Source of the DNA: Bacillus sp. ZZV12-4809
Lineage (GTDB): Bacteria > Bacillota > Bacilli > Bacillales > Cytobacillaceae
Direction of reading: 5' to 3'
DNA: 64,000 nt
Assembly: GCF_009849585.1 (NCBI RefSeq)
Contig: NZ_VCRN01000023.1
Location: 1 to 64,000, forward strand
Positions 42,688-50,401 of this stretch are shown here, one piece after another. Each line of letters opens with the position of its first letter. The first letter of the stretch is position 1. The translations under genes and the position numbers were made by a program. The notes under the pieces are model-generated. The model did not search any database. It worked only from the letters and a program-made list of their open reading frames with translations, and had not been told where the DNA came from.

Positions 42688-43620
42688 CTACTCTCCTTTA
42701 TCTCCACTAGTTGCCTTCATATTCCTGCATGCTTCTAAAATCATTTTTTCTGCTGTTTTTAATGGATTCTCCGCAGCTATGCACCGGCTTACCTGATGGC
42801 CTAAAATATCCATGCAAAGCCTCTGAAAATCCGAATGAGACCCATCTATTGGAATGCCTTCTTCTTGTGTTACCTTAACTATCATTAAGGAAGCCCGCAG
42901 GCTCGGACCGTTATCCCCATTACATTCTTTGCGCAAACCAGCAACAAGACTTGTAATGGCTTTAGCTTCATTTTTATCAATATTCATTTTTTCCGACACC
43001 AGCTGTGCCTCGCGTTCACTGTCTTTATGATCTACAAATATTGTAATAAGCCTATCCAGCAGTGCATCCTGAGTTTGGTATACACCTGCATACTCTTCAG
43101 GATTGCTGGTAAAAATCACAGCGAAGTCCGGATGAACACGTACGAACGGCTCAGTCATTTTTGTTCCGTACAAAGGAAGAATTCCTTCCTCTAAAATGGA
43201 TAAAAGTATATTATTTGTGCTTGGCTGTGAGCGCGTAAATTCATCATAAACCAGGGTGTATCCATTCTTGACTGCTTCCAGCAATCGCCCATCCTTCCAG
43301 ATCTCCGTCACGCTTTCATCCCTTTTGTAAACAGACCGGATATAGTTATCGACTACCTTTTTACTGTTATATCCGGTAAAGTCACCAATTAAATCCTTAT
43401 TATTTAACTCATGGTTGCCGTGAATCAGCATAATGGGTTTTTTTCTTCTCTTTGCAAGAGCTAAAGCCAGTGAGGTTTTTCCTGCTCCAGAAGGACCTGT
43501 AAAGTGGACCGGGTAACCAGCCTTTAAATATTGCAATGAGCGAGAAAGCAAGTTTTCTGTCTTTTCGTCCTGTACTAAGGCTTTAGCTTCGTTGTTGATT
43601 TTTTTTTTTAAGACTGTCAC
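42688..43620 (-). CDS. gvpN: gas vesicle protein GvpN (MoxR-type AAA+ ATPase)
   Basis: A 310-residue AAA+ ATPase. Walker A GPSGAGKTSLALALAKR near 41, Walker B YTLVYDEFTRSQPSTNN near 130, sensor ILPLYGTKM/IFTSNPEEYAGV, and arginine-finger region. GvpN promotes vesicle enlargement. The start is GTG at 43620 after GGGAGGAG. Codons 4-8 include an A11 run (43599-43609 on the plus strand as T11), unusual at the start of a gene and a potential slippage site. Confidence 0.92.
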   Translation of the reverse strand: MTVLKKKINNEAKALVQDEKTENLLSRSLQYLKAGYPVHFTGPSGAGKTSLALALAKRRKKPIMLIHGNHELNNKDLIGDFTGYNSKKVVDNYIRSVYKRDESVTEIWKDGRLLEAVKNGYTLVYDEFTRSQPSTNNILLSILEEGILPLYGTKMTEPFVRVHPDFAVIFTSNPEEYAGVYQTQDALLDRLITIFVDHKDSEREAQLVSEKMNIDKNEAKAITSLVAGLRKECNGDNGPSLRASLMIVKVTQEEGIPIDGSHSDFQRLCMDILGHQVSRCIAAENPLKTAEKMILEACRNMKATSGDKGE

Positions 43621-43644
43621 TCTTTCTCCTCCCTCTGCCCAGTC

Positions 43645-43911
43645 CTACACTTCCTGATTTATAGCACTTCTATAGCGAATATCACGCCGTTTATAAGAAG
43701 TGACTTCCTTTTCCGCGTTCAGAAAAACATCGTAGACACCAAGCATTTCATCCTTTGCGTATTTTTTCATATATTCCTTTTCTTCTATTACTTCTACAGT
43801 AAGCTTCCAGCCTTTATTTTCACTCTCTTCCACGGAGGTGATTTTGTGTACTGGGGCCACATATTCATTAAAAAATTCAGTTACATTTCCAATGATTTTT
43901 TTGATCTCCAT
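43645..43911 (-). CDS. gvpR: gas vesicle protein GvpR (GvpO family)
   Basis: An 88-residue protein of the GvpO family: ITSVEESENKGWKLTVEVIEEKEY and DEMLGVYDVFLNAEKEVTSYKRRDIRYRSA. The family segment GVYDVFL..E..V..YKR is clear. It corresponds to gvpR of the B. megaterium cluster by position between gvpB and gvpN. Confidence 0.9.
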   Translation of the reverse strand: MEIKKIIGNVTEFFNEYVAPVHKITSVEESENKGWKLTVEVIEEKEYMKKYAKDEMLGVYDVFLNAEKEVTSYKRRDIRYRSAINQEV

Positions 43912-43976
43912 ACTTGCCTCCCGCTAAAGCATCAGAGGCCAGGATTTAATAATCCTGGCTATGCTTCCCGTACTTT

Positions 43977-44237
43977 TTAGATACTGAATCGTGCCTGTCT
44001 GTCATTCTGCTGAAGTGACAGGCCGTTTTTTTCCACCTCATCACGAAGAAGTCCCACAGCCTCTGCATAACGGAGCCAGGTATCCACACTTGCAATAACT
44101 ACTCTTGCCTCTACTGTTAAGATTTCAATTCCGACAACTGACACCCTTACAAATGCATCGATTACAATGCCTTTATCCAGAATACGGTCAATTACCTCCG
44201 CTAAACTGGAACTATCTGTACTTTTTTGAACTGCCAT
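43977..44237 (-). CDS. gvpB: gas vesicle structural protein GvpB (second GvpA copy)
   Basis: An 86-residue ribbed-shell protein, nearly identical to GvpA through the core [54 protein letters not shown], but with a different tail ([18 protein letters not shown]). The core forms the amphipathic beta-hairpin that builds the gas-permeable wall. AAAGGAG RBS. Confidence 0.95.
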   Translation of the reverse strand: MAVQKSTDSSSLAEVIDRILDKGIVIDAFVRVSVVGIEILTVEARVVIASVDTWLRYAEAVGLLRDEVEKNGLSLQQNDRQARFSI

Positions 44238-44258
44238 TGCTTATTCTCCTTTCTCCAA

Positions 44259-44708
44259 TTAAGAACCCATGGTCTTAATGTCATTTGAGGATTTAATATT
44301 TTCATAGGTTTTAATTTTAGTAGCACTTTTCATATCCTTTGCCTTCTTTATCCCGCTGACGCTTTTGAGATTTTTGACACCTTTTACTTTTCTCTTATCG
44401 TCATGTTTATCTTCATTTGCTGAAGACATTTTCTCTTGGAAGCTTTCCCCGGCTTCAACAACCTTTCCCAGCTTCTCTCTTGCAGAAAGCAATACTTCCT
44501 GGGTTTTTTCTTTTGCTTCTCCTGCTTTTTCATGGACATTATCGGCAAAATCATCTCGTGCACTCTCCAGCTTCTCGGTAAATTCTTTTCCTTTGTTCTG
44601 AATACTTTCTGTGATTTTCTCCTTTGCTTTTTCTTTCAGCGGCTCCGGGGCACGCTTAATCGCACTTTTTGCAATCTTTTTAACGACTTTCCTTACTCTT
44701 TTGTCCAT
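44259..44708 (-). CDS. gvpQ: gas vesicle protein GvpQ
   Basis: A 149-residue, highly charged, Lys-rich helical protein with apolipoprotein-like amphipathic repeats (KEFTEKLESARDDFADNVHEKAGEAKEKTQEVLLSAREKLGKVVE). It matches gvpQ by position between gvpP and gvpB. Exact role unknown; possibly vesicle-surface associated. Confidence 0.8.
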   Translation of the reverse strand: MDKRVRKVVKKIAKSAIKRAPEPLKEKAKEKITESIQNKGKEFTEKLESARDDFADNVHEKAGEAKEKTQEVLLSAREKLGKVVEAGESFQEKMSSANEDKHDDKRKVKGVKNLKSVSGIKKAKDMKSATKIKTYENIKSSNDIKTMGS

Positions 44709-44744
44709 CTAAATCACCCCGGTTCATAAAAAAAAGACTTATTG

Positions 44745-45251
44745 TTACTTGGATTCCACCAGATCGTTCAACATATTTTCAATTCTTTGCAGACGTTCAT
44801 TTAAGTGTTTGTTCTCTTCCTTGATTTCCTGATACTTCTCATCTCCTCCGCGATCCTTTTTAGGAGAAAGAAGTCCGTCCTCAATTTTACTCAGATAACC
44901 CTCAGCTAAATGTTTAACACTGTTTTGTGCTTGCCCGGCAAGAAGCTCCTGGGCCGTCTTTTTAAATTCCTTTCCTGCAACCTTTACAAATTCAGAATCG
45001 CTTAAGTTTGAAATGATTTTTTTGCTCGTCTGAGGATTCGCAAGCAACCCTATTCCTGCTCCTACAACCCCGCCCACAATAGCCAGATTCATAGAAAAGT
45101 TAGAGCCTTCCTTCTTTTCTTTCAATTCATTGCCGTTTTCGGCTTGCTCATTTTCTTCGCTGCACTGATTTACTTCCTGATTTTGTGTTGCTTCACTGCT
45201 CTGATTATTAATTTCATTTCCTGTCTGATTGTTTGCTTCTTGATTTTCCAT
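44745..45251 (-). CDS. gvpP: gas vesicle protein GvpP (YtxH-like)
   Basis: A 168-residue protein with a polar Asn/Gln/Glu N terminus, a short YtxH-like hydrophobic segment MNLAIVGGVVGAGIGLLANPQTSKK near 53-77, and a C-terminal coiled helix EENKHLNERLQRIENMLNDLVESK. The plan resembles GvpT. It is the second gene of the cluster, as in B. megaterium. Confidence 0.85.
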   Translation of the reverse strand: MENQEANNQTGNEINNQSSEATQNQEVNQCSEENEQAENGNELKEKKEGSNFSMNLAIVGGVVGAGIGLLANPQTSKKIISNLSDSEFVKVAGKEFKKTAQELLAGQAQNSVKHLAEGYLSKIEDGLLSPKKDRGGDEKYQEIKEENKHLNERLQRIENMLNDLVESK

Positions 45252-45292
45252 GTTTACTGCCTCATTTCTTTTTAATGTTTAATTTTTTTTCT

Positions 45293-45553
45293 CTATACGC
45301 TAAATTGCGGTTTCTGATTTTGTCCTCTATCCATAAGGCCATCCTCTTGCACTTCATCTGTTAATAAACCAACCGCTTCAGCATAGCGCAGCCACGTATC
45401 CACACTGGCAATGACCACTCGCGCTTCAACTGTCAGAATTTCGATCCCGACAAGAGAAACTCTCACAAATGCATCAATCACAATTCCTTTGTCTAAGATC
45501 CTGTCTATAACTTCTGCAAGGCTGGAGCTATCCGTACTTTTTTGAACACTCAT
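45293..45553 (-). CDS. gvpA: gas vesicle structural protein GvpA
   Basis: An 86-residue main shell protein with the conserved GvpA core ([53 protein letters not shown]). ATG at 45553 follows AAAGGAGATG; nine upstream codons in frame are ignored. It is the first gene of the 15-gene cluster, with a long leader region upstream. Confidence 0.96.
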   Translation of the reverse strand: MSVQKSTDSSSLAEVIDRILDKGIVIDAFVRVSLVGIEILTVEARVVIASVDTWLRYAEAVGLLTDEVQEDGLMDRGQNQKPQFSV

Positions 45554-45621
45554 ATTTCCATCTCCTTTCGGCTTTTGCATAGCGGGACGATGTACGAGTA
45601 AATTTAGGGTTTAAGTTATAA

Positions 45622-45647
45622 ATACCTTCAGGCCAGAAGGTTAAAAC
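45622..45647 (-). promoter_or_regulatory. candidate sigma-B promoter of the gvp cluster
   Basis: On the minus strand GTTTTA (45642-45647), 14-base spacer, AGGTAT (45622-45627); each hexamer differs by one base from the sigma-B pattern GTTTAA / GGGTAT. It ends about 69 bases upstream of the gvpA ATG. A sigma-A promoter is not excluded. Confidence 0.4.
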
Positions 45648-45742
45648 GGGGCATAAATTACCATTCCCAATCTTTTCTTGAAATTTTTCATCACTTCGCT
45701 TTCCAGTAATATTAGAAAGTGATTAAACATCCGTTTCTGAGT

Positions 45743-45760
45743 ATCAACCGTTTGATTATT
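45743..45760. repeat. degenerate relative of the dispersed palindrome
   Basis: ATCAACCGTTTGATTATT resembles the 20-bp palindrome with several mismatches, upstream of gvpA. It may be an eroded or weak site. Confidence 0.35.
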
Positions 45761-45822
45761 ACAATTTCATTACATTCGTTTAGAGCCACTCTTTGAGCAT
45801 TTTTAAACGTTTTTTATAACAA

Positions 45823-45852
45823 AAAAGAGGCGCACTATTTAGTGCACCCCCT
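45823..45852 (-). terminator. tenA terminator
   Basis: On the minus strand GGTGCACTA-AA-TAGTGCGCC followed by TCTTTTTTG, downstream of tenA. Confidence 0.75.
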
Positions 45853-45909
45853 ACTATGAATTTTAATTTTCGAAACACCTGCAGTAAGAGCTTCAGGCAA
45901 ATAATGGTT

Positions 45910-46599
45910 CTATGAAGTTGCTGCCGGAATGCCTGCCGGCCACTTTTCACAGGTATAAGCCATCTCCCAGAAACCAAGCTCCAGCTGGCAGCTTTTCCGG
46001 AAAGCATCCTTCATCCGCTGTCTTTCTTCCGGTGATGCCCCTTCAGCAAGCTCATCCAAACGGTTTCTCATATTCATGGTCACCGCTTCGACTCTTAGAT
46101 TTGCATAAAATGAGATCCATGGATAAAACGGATGGTTCTCATCTGGCTCATATTGCTTCATGAGCTCAAGCCCAATCTCCCAATATGTCCATGGACAAGG
46201 CAATAATGCAGCGAGGATTTCACCCATTCCGCCTGTGTGGGCATGATACATCATATGTTTTACATAATGATCAGCTGTCGGAGGGAGCGGATACCCCTGC
46301 AATGCTTCATAATCTACCCCAATCTGCTGGCAGAAATTATGATGAGGATGCACTTCGCTGTTCAATACAAATTCTATCTGCTGATTAAAATAAGCAATAT
46401 CCTTGCGCTCCGCAGATTTTGAAATGGCAATCCCATAAATATGCATGAATGCATTCAAATACTCAAAGTCCGCTTTAATGTAATGAGCAAGCGCCTCTTT
46501 CGGCACATCTCCTCTCCCAATGCCCTGGACAAATGGGTGCTCAAATATCATCTGAAATAAATCTTCATTTTCTTTGCGCAAAATCTCTGAAAAAGTCAT
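45910..46599 (-). CDS. tenA: thiaminase II / aminopyrimidine aminohydrolase TenA
   Basis: A 229-residue TenA. It hydrolyses aminopyrimidine breakdown products of thiamine so that the pyrimidine can be salvaged. The TenA core is clear: FSEILRKENEDLFQMIFEHPFVQGIGRGDVP, HYIKADFEYLNAF, the nucleophile Cys region ALLPCPWTYWEIG, and PFYPWISFYANLRVEAV. The start is ATG 46599 after AGGAGG; a longer open frame reaches into the leader. A TPP riboswitch lies upstream. Confidence 0.93.
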   Translation of the reverse strand: MTFSEILRKENEDLFQMIFEHPFVQGIGRGDVPKEALAHYIKADFEYLNAFMHIYGIAISKSAERKDIAYFNQQIEFVLNSEVHPHHNFCQQIGVDYEALQGYPLPPTADHYVKHMMYHAHTGGMGEILAALLPCPWTYWEIGLELMKQYEPDENHPFYPWISFYANLRVEAVTMNMRNRLDELAEGASPEERQRMKDAFRKSCQLELGFWEMAYTCEKWPAGIPAATS

Positions 46600-46664
46600 A
46601 AAAAATAGCCTCCTATTAAACTCAGAAGCTGCCGGGGAAAAAGCATGAGGATTTAGATTGAGGT

Positions 46665-46757
46665 CCTCACTGCTTCCCTGCGCTGGCATTATCCAGATCA
46701 GGTTCCAAGGGACAAAGGAAAAAGCTCCTTATCTCAGCCGTAGCGCCCCTAGCAGTT
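46665..46757 (-). promoter_or_regulatory. TPP riboswitch upstream of tenA
   Basis: On the minus strand the thi-box elements are present in order: GGGGCGCTACGGCTGAGA near 46735-46752, ACCTGATCTGGATAATGCC near 46685-46706 and GCGCAGGGAAGC closing P1. No good T-run terminator is seen before tenA, so control is probably at translation. Confidence 0.92.
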
Positions 46758-46910
46758 TTCTAACGTTTTTAATTGTTTTTTACCTAGCTTGAAGTTTTCC
46801 TCTCATAACTTTGGGATATCGCTATAAATCCGTGAAAAATGCTCATAAAGTCAGGTTATTCTTCTGGAATTCCTCGTCCTGAGCATACCCAACCGCATTC
46901 CATCCCAAAA

Positions 46911-47402
46911 TCATCCCATTGCTCGAATCAGATTTTTCTCTTTAACCTTCGCCAATACCATCCAGCCTATCGCCGCACCGGCAATGCTGCTGATCAGAAA
47001 CGGCGGCATGAAGAAGAATGCACCAGCTGAACTGCCCATGAGAAGCTTTGCGTACGGAACGGCAAACAATGCACCAATTATGCCGGTGCCCACTACCTCT
47101 CCAATGGCAGCCCATATTTTCCGTCTGAATTTCAAATAAAGAACACCAGCCAAAAACGCACCGATCATTCCGCCTGGGAACGCAAGCAGCGTCCCGAATC
47201 CAAGCAAATTACGCAGCAATGCAATCATAAAAGCGACAGCTGCTGCCGGCAGGGGACCAAGTGTCACCGCTGCCAATACATTTACCGCATGCTGGACCGG
47301 ATAGGCCTTAGCTGCTCCTGCGGGAAACCAGAGCAAATGGGATCCGAGTGTCCCTATTGCTACAAATAAAGCCATCGCAGTTAACAATCGGGTTTTGTTC
47401 AT
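46911..47402 (-). CDS. thiW: ThiW, S component of a thiazole/thiamine ECF transporter
   Basis: A 163-residue membrane protein with about five to six helices, of the ThiW family of energy-coupling factor S components, predicted to bind hydroxyethylthiazole. Motifs: LLTAMALFVAIGTLGSHLLWFPAGAAKAYPVQHAVNVLAAVTLGP and LLGFGTLLAFPGGMIGAFLAGV. It needs the shared EcfAA'T module, which is not in the window. Own TPP riboswitch upstream; AAAGGAGG RBS. Confidence 0.92.
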   Translation of the reverse strand: MNKTRLLTAMALFVAIGTLGSHLLWFPAGAAKAYPVQHAVNVLAAVTLGPLPAAAVAFMIALLRNLLGFGTLLAFPGGMIGAFLAGVLYLKFRRKIWAAIGEVVGTGIIGALFAVPYAKLLMGSSAGAFFFMPPFLISSIAGAAIGWMVLAKVKEKNLIRAMG

Positions 47403-47461
47403 CTATACCTCCTTTCTAAAAGGGCAGCCTGATTGCTTATCAGGATGAGAAGTATGTATAC

Positions 47462-47495
47462 AAAAAAGCCAGATCCCGACAAGGACCTGGCTTGG
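47462..47495 (-). terminator. riboswitch-controlled terminator before thiW
   Basis: On the minus strand AAGCCAGGTCC-TTGTC-GGGATCTGGCTT followed by TTTTG lies between the TPP aptamer and thiW, the expected transcription-attenuation platform. Confidence 0.8.
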
Positions 47496-47526
47496 TTAAA
47501 GTAAATGAATCGACATATAGTCAAAT

Positions 47527-47629
47527 CCTACTTCCCTCCGCTGGCATTAACCAGATCAGGTCCATAAGAGTCGGAAAGCTATACGCGCTTTCCTCTCAGC
47601 CCACGCATTCGGGGCACCCCTAGTAGTTA
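47527..47629 (-). promoter_or_regulatory. TPP riboswitch upstream of thiW
   Basis: On the minus strand thi-box elements ACTAGGGGTGCCCC, GGGCTGAGAGG, ACCTGATCTGGTTAATGCC and GCGGAGGGAAG are all present in order. Confidence 0.93.
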
Positions 47630-47648
47630 CATAGATATTTAATTTGAT

Positions 47649-47680
47649 AAGCTACTTCAAGCTTATCAAATTATTCCGTC
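47649..47680. repeat. inverted repeat upstream of the thiW riboswitch
   Basis: AATTTGATAAGCT-ACTTCA-AGCTTATCAAATT: 13-base perfect arms. It lies between the lactate-oxidase family gene and the thiW leader on the minus strand and could terminate transcription from upstream or bind a protein. Confidence 0.5.
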
Positions 47681-47700
47681 AATGTCATCAATCTTTTCGC

Positions 47701-47805
47701 TTATATACTTTTCTTGATGGATTGAATTAAGCGCTCATCATTTTCTGCTGCGGAGCTTTGAACAGATTCGTCATTAATTAGCGCAATATGCTTGTCCGTT
47801 TTCAT
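47701..47805 (-). CDS. possible 34-residue small protein
   Basis: ATG at 47805 opens a 34-codon frame MKTDKHIALINDESVQSSAA ... IQSIKKSI. The composition is protein-like, but the upstream AAAAAGAG is a weak ribosome-binding site and I recognise no family. Tentative. Confidence 0.25.
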   Translation of the reverse strand: MKTDKHIALINDESVQSSAAENDERLIQSIKKSI

Positions 47806-47858
47806 TTTGGCTCTTTTTCATAGACTATAATTTTTCATGGCAGGAAGTTTGATAACAC

Positions 47859-48977
47859 TTAATACTTCATTCGAATTAGCTGCAGACCGGCAATATCCTT
47901 TAAGCTCCCTACCCCTGCCAGGGAAAGCGACACTTTTGTTTCTTCTATAAAGTTGGCAAGTACTTTTTCAACTCCAGCCTGCCCGCCAATGGCCAGGCCA
48001 TACACATACGGCCTCCCCAGGCAAACGGCGTCGGCTCCCAGCGCCAGAGCTTTAACCACATCTGAACCTCGTCGAATGCCGCTGTCAAACAAAACCGGGA
48101 TCCGCCCTTTAACTTCCTTCGCAATCGGTCCGAGCGCATCAATCGCCGCAATCACTCCATCAAGCTGTCTGCCGCCATGATTGGAGACAATGATTCCATC
48201 TATCCCTCTTTCAACGGCCAGCCCGGCATCTTCAGGGTGGAGAATGCCCTTTAATAAAATGGGCAGGCTTGTTTTCTCCTTTAATCTCGCAATATGCTCC
48301 CAGCTTAATGTTGGATGATGAATATTATTAAGGATTCCCTGTACGATATCGCCATCCTGGAGAGAGGCCATAAAGACTGGATCACTTTCATAATTAGCTT
48401 TTCCATAGCCAAGCTTTAAGGGGGAAAAGTTATTTCTTAGATCAGCCTCCCTCCATCCCATCATCACCGTATCAACCGTTAACACAATGGCCTCATACCC
48501 CGCTTCCTCCGCGCGCCGGACCATGCTGAACGATGCTTCTTCATAATTGGACCAATATAGCTGGAACCATTTGGGACTCGTGCCTGTGGTGCTGGCTATT
48601 TCTTCAATGGAATAACTGGAAACTGTGCTCTGGATAAATGGAATGCCAAATGAAGCTGCTGCACGTGCAGATGCCATTTCTCCCTCATTATGTTCAAGCC
48701 GCTGCATTCCAATCGGAGCAAGGAAAATAGGATAAGGATATGTTTTTCCAAATATGTTCACACTTATATCCGGCATGGAAACATCCTTCAGCATTCTCGG
48801 CACAATTGAGTATTTTGCAAAGGAGTCGATATTCTTTCTAAGCGTTTCTTCCCCGCCGGCTCCTGATTGAACATAGCCAAAACCGTCTGCTCCCATCACT
48901 TTCTCCGCTTCCTTTTCAAGCTCCTTAAATGAAATAGGAAAGTTTTCAGCGAAACTAATATTCTCTACTTTTGCCAT
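47859..48977 (-). CDS. FMN-dependent alpha-hydroxy-acid oxidase (lactate oxidase / monooxygenase family)
   Basis: A 372-residue cytoplasmic (beta/alpha)8 FMN enzyme that oxidises L-2-hydroxy acids such as lactate. Motifs: FLAPIGMQRLEHNEGE, TVSSYSIEEIA, FQLYWSNYEE, the FMN/substrate region LPILLKGILHPEDA, the catalytic His-Arg pair IIVSNHGGRQLDG, and DSGIRRGSDVVKALALGADAVCLGRPYVYG. Length is like lactate oxidase (LctO); the electron acceptor (O2 or other) cannot be decided. Single gene. Confidence 0.88.
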   Translation of the reverse strand: MAKVENISFAENFPISFKELEKEAEKVMGADGFGYVQSGAGGEETLRKNIDSFAKYSIVPRMLKDVSMPDISVNIFGKTYPYPIFLAPIGMQRLEHNEGEMASARAAASFGIPFIQSTVSSYSIEEIASTTGTSPKWFQLYWSNYEEASFSMVRRAEEAGYEAIVLTVDTVMMGWREADLRNNFSPLKLGYGKANYESDPVFMASLQDGDIVQGILNNIHHPTLSWEHIARLKEKTSLPILLKGILHPEDAGLAVERGIDGIIVSNHGGRQLDGVIAAIDALGPIAKEVKGRIPVLFDSGIRRGSDVVKALALGADAVCLGRPYVYGLAIGGQAGVEKVLANFIEETKVSLSLAGVGSLKDIAGLQLIRMKY

Positions 48978-49151
48978 TTTCCCGCCCGCCTTTTTTTGAA
49001 TTTATTGAAAATAATATCATTTTTATGGATTATTTGAAACCATGTAATAATTTTGGAGTCTCTCCCTGGCAAAAAAAGAGTCTCAATAAGCAGGGATTTC
49101 ACAAAGAATCGGGAATAACCATCTTAACTAAATGAAATTGGAGTGTACCAA

Positions 49152-49523
49152 ATGTTAATCAAGCAGCCTTTTGATGAGTTTCTGAAATTCCATTACGAAA
49201 GAGTCAGTAAAAGTAATATGAAAGTCACTTTGCCAGTCCAGCCGCTCTTTATTAACAGCGCTGGACTGGTTCATGGAGGAATTATCTCTACTCTTGCAGA
49301 TGTAGCGATGGGAAATATTTTTGAGCCGGGTGAAGATCAGCTGCAGTCTGTGGTGACCGCTGATTTAAAGGTAACGTTCCTAAAGGGCGCGACAGGGGAA
49401 TATCTAATTGCCGATGCTCACCTCGTTAAAAGAGGACGAACTCTCAGCCATACGGATTGCCTGATTTATAACGATCAGGATCAGGTGGTTGCCAAAGCAT
49501 CGGGGATTTTCGCGTCGATCTAG
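49152..49523 (+). CDS. hotdog-fold thioesterase, PaaI/YdiI family
   Basis: A 123-residue acyl-CoA thioesterase-like protein. The family motif is SAGLVHGGIISTLADVAMGN with the catalytic acidic residue, followed by TADLKVTFLKGATG and VKRGRTLSHTDCLIYNDQDQVVAKASG. The ATG at 49152 lies 8 bases after GGAG; a GTG three codons earlier overlaps that element. Substrate unknown. Confidence 0.87.
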   Translation: MLIKQPFDEFLKFHYERVSKSNMKVTLPVQPLFINSAGLVHGGIISTLADVAMGNIFEPGEDQLQSVVTADLKVTFLKGATGEYLIADAHLVKRGRTLSHTDCLIYNDQDQVVAKASGIFASI

Positions 49524-49551
49524 GGAAACTTCCAATTTTCTGTAATTTAAT

Positions 49552-49576
49552 GATTATCCCCCCTGTCTCAGGGTAT
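49552..49576 (+). promoter_or_regulatory. weak candidate sigma-B promoter before the DUF2512 gene
   Basis: GATTAT, 13 bases, GGGTAT. The -10-like hexamer is a perfect sigma-B match; the -35-like hexamer matches at 4 of 6. Only 31 bases separate it from the start codon. Confidence 0.3.
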
Positions 49577-49607
49577 AGTTACCTAAAACAAGAGGGAGGA
49601 TTTCACC

Positions 49608-49994
49608 ATGGAGCATATTGAAGCGATATTGCTTAAATTTGTTATGATTACCGCAATGCTGGGAATTATTTTGACTGGAATTTTTGATATCAGCTTTACT
49701 GAAACACTCATTATTAGCGTCATTCTCACTCTAGGGGCTTATGTTCTGGGGGATATGATGATATTCCGTATGTCAGGTGACGAAACAGAGCATACAAAAA
49801 GGAATACCATAGCAACCATTTCTGACATTGGTTTAAGCTTTTTTGCCATCTGGCTTTTATGTGAATTAATGGTGTCCGGGAAAGACGGCTTGGCAATGGC
49901 AGCCTTTATCTCTGCCCTTTTGATAGGTGCAGGTGAATGGTTCTTTCATGTATACTTGGATAAACGCGTTTTTGCTTATGATGGACATAAATGA
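49608..49994 (+). CDS. DUF2512 (YndM-like) membrane protein
   Basis: A 128-residue membrane protein with four predicted helices (LLKFVMITAMLGIILTGIF, TLIISVILTLGAYVLGDMMIF, ATISDIGLSFFAIWLLCEL, LAMAAFISALLIGAGEWFFHVY). The pattern matches the YndM/DUF2512 family of Bacillus. Function unknown. GAGGGAGG RBS, own terminator. Confidence 0.85.
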   Translation: MEHIEAILLKFVMITAMLGIILTGIFDISFTETLIISVILTLGAYVLGDMMIFRMSGDETEHTKRNTIATISDIGLSFFAIWLLCELMVSGKDGLAMAAFISALLIGAGEWFFHVYLDKRVFAYDGHK

Positions 49995-49998
49995 TATC

Positions 49999-50030
49999 TG
50001 AAGAGACCTCTGCAGGGTCTCTTTTTTTAC
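49999..50030 (+). terminator. terminator of the DUF2512 gene
   Basis: GAAGAGACC-TCTGCA-GGGTCTCTTTTTTT: stem GAGACC/GGTCTC with T7 run. Confidence 0.8.
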
Positions 50031-50067
50031 TTTATGGCCGAAAATGGATATACGAAAGACATATGTT

Positions 50068-50205
50068 TTAGTATTCGATCTCATTATAATCCTTAGGCTG
50101 AGGTACCGGCTGATCCTCTTCATGCTTTCCAAATTCATTGACAAGCTCCATCTCTTCTTTGGGGCCTTGTGTCTGTTTTGTATTTTGCTTATCTCTTTTA
50201 GACAA
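50068..50205 (-). CDS. small hydrophilic protein, 45 residues
   Basis: A TTG start at 50205 preceded at 10 bases by GAAGGGAG gives a 45-residue very polar protein (SKRDKQNTKQTQGPKEEMEL ... QPKDYNEIEY). It resembles small hydrophilic Bacillus proteins of unknown role in composition only. The longer open frame reported upstream begins without a good RBS. Confidence 0.5.
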   Translation of the reverse strand: MSKRDKQNTKQTQGPKEEMELVNEFGKHEEDQPVPQPKDYNEIEY

Positions 50206-50337
50206 TCTATTTTGCTCCCTTCGTTCCGTTTCTAAAATTAATATTTCCCATTTACTGCATTTCACTCATAAATAGAGGATTTTTCCTCCATTTGATTTAA
50301 AAGTTCTTCAGCAGGCAGCAACAGGGATCAGGGCAAA

Positions 50338-50357
50338 TCAATCAAACGTTTGATTGA
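50338..50357. repeat. dispersed palindrome, copy 5
   Basis: Exact TCAATCAAACGTTTGATTGA, with extended AA/TT flanks (24-bp palindrome), just beyond the terC terminator. Confidence 0.8.
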
Positions 50358-50369
50358 TTTGTGTTCACT

Positions 50370-50400
50370 AAAAAAAGGCGGATAATTTCCGCCCTTTTTG
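50370..50400 (-). terminator. terC terminator
   Basis: On the minus strand AAAAAGGGCGG-AAATTAT-CCGCCTTTTTTT hairpin directly after the stop codon. Confidence 0.85.
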
Positions 50401-50401
50401 A

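Noticed and set aside
38285-45580. Two-part or broken gas-vesicle cluster
   Set aside because: All genes of the B. megaterium-type set are present in order, with no frameshift or stop seen; only the extra GvpT-like gene is unusual.
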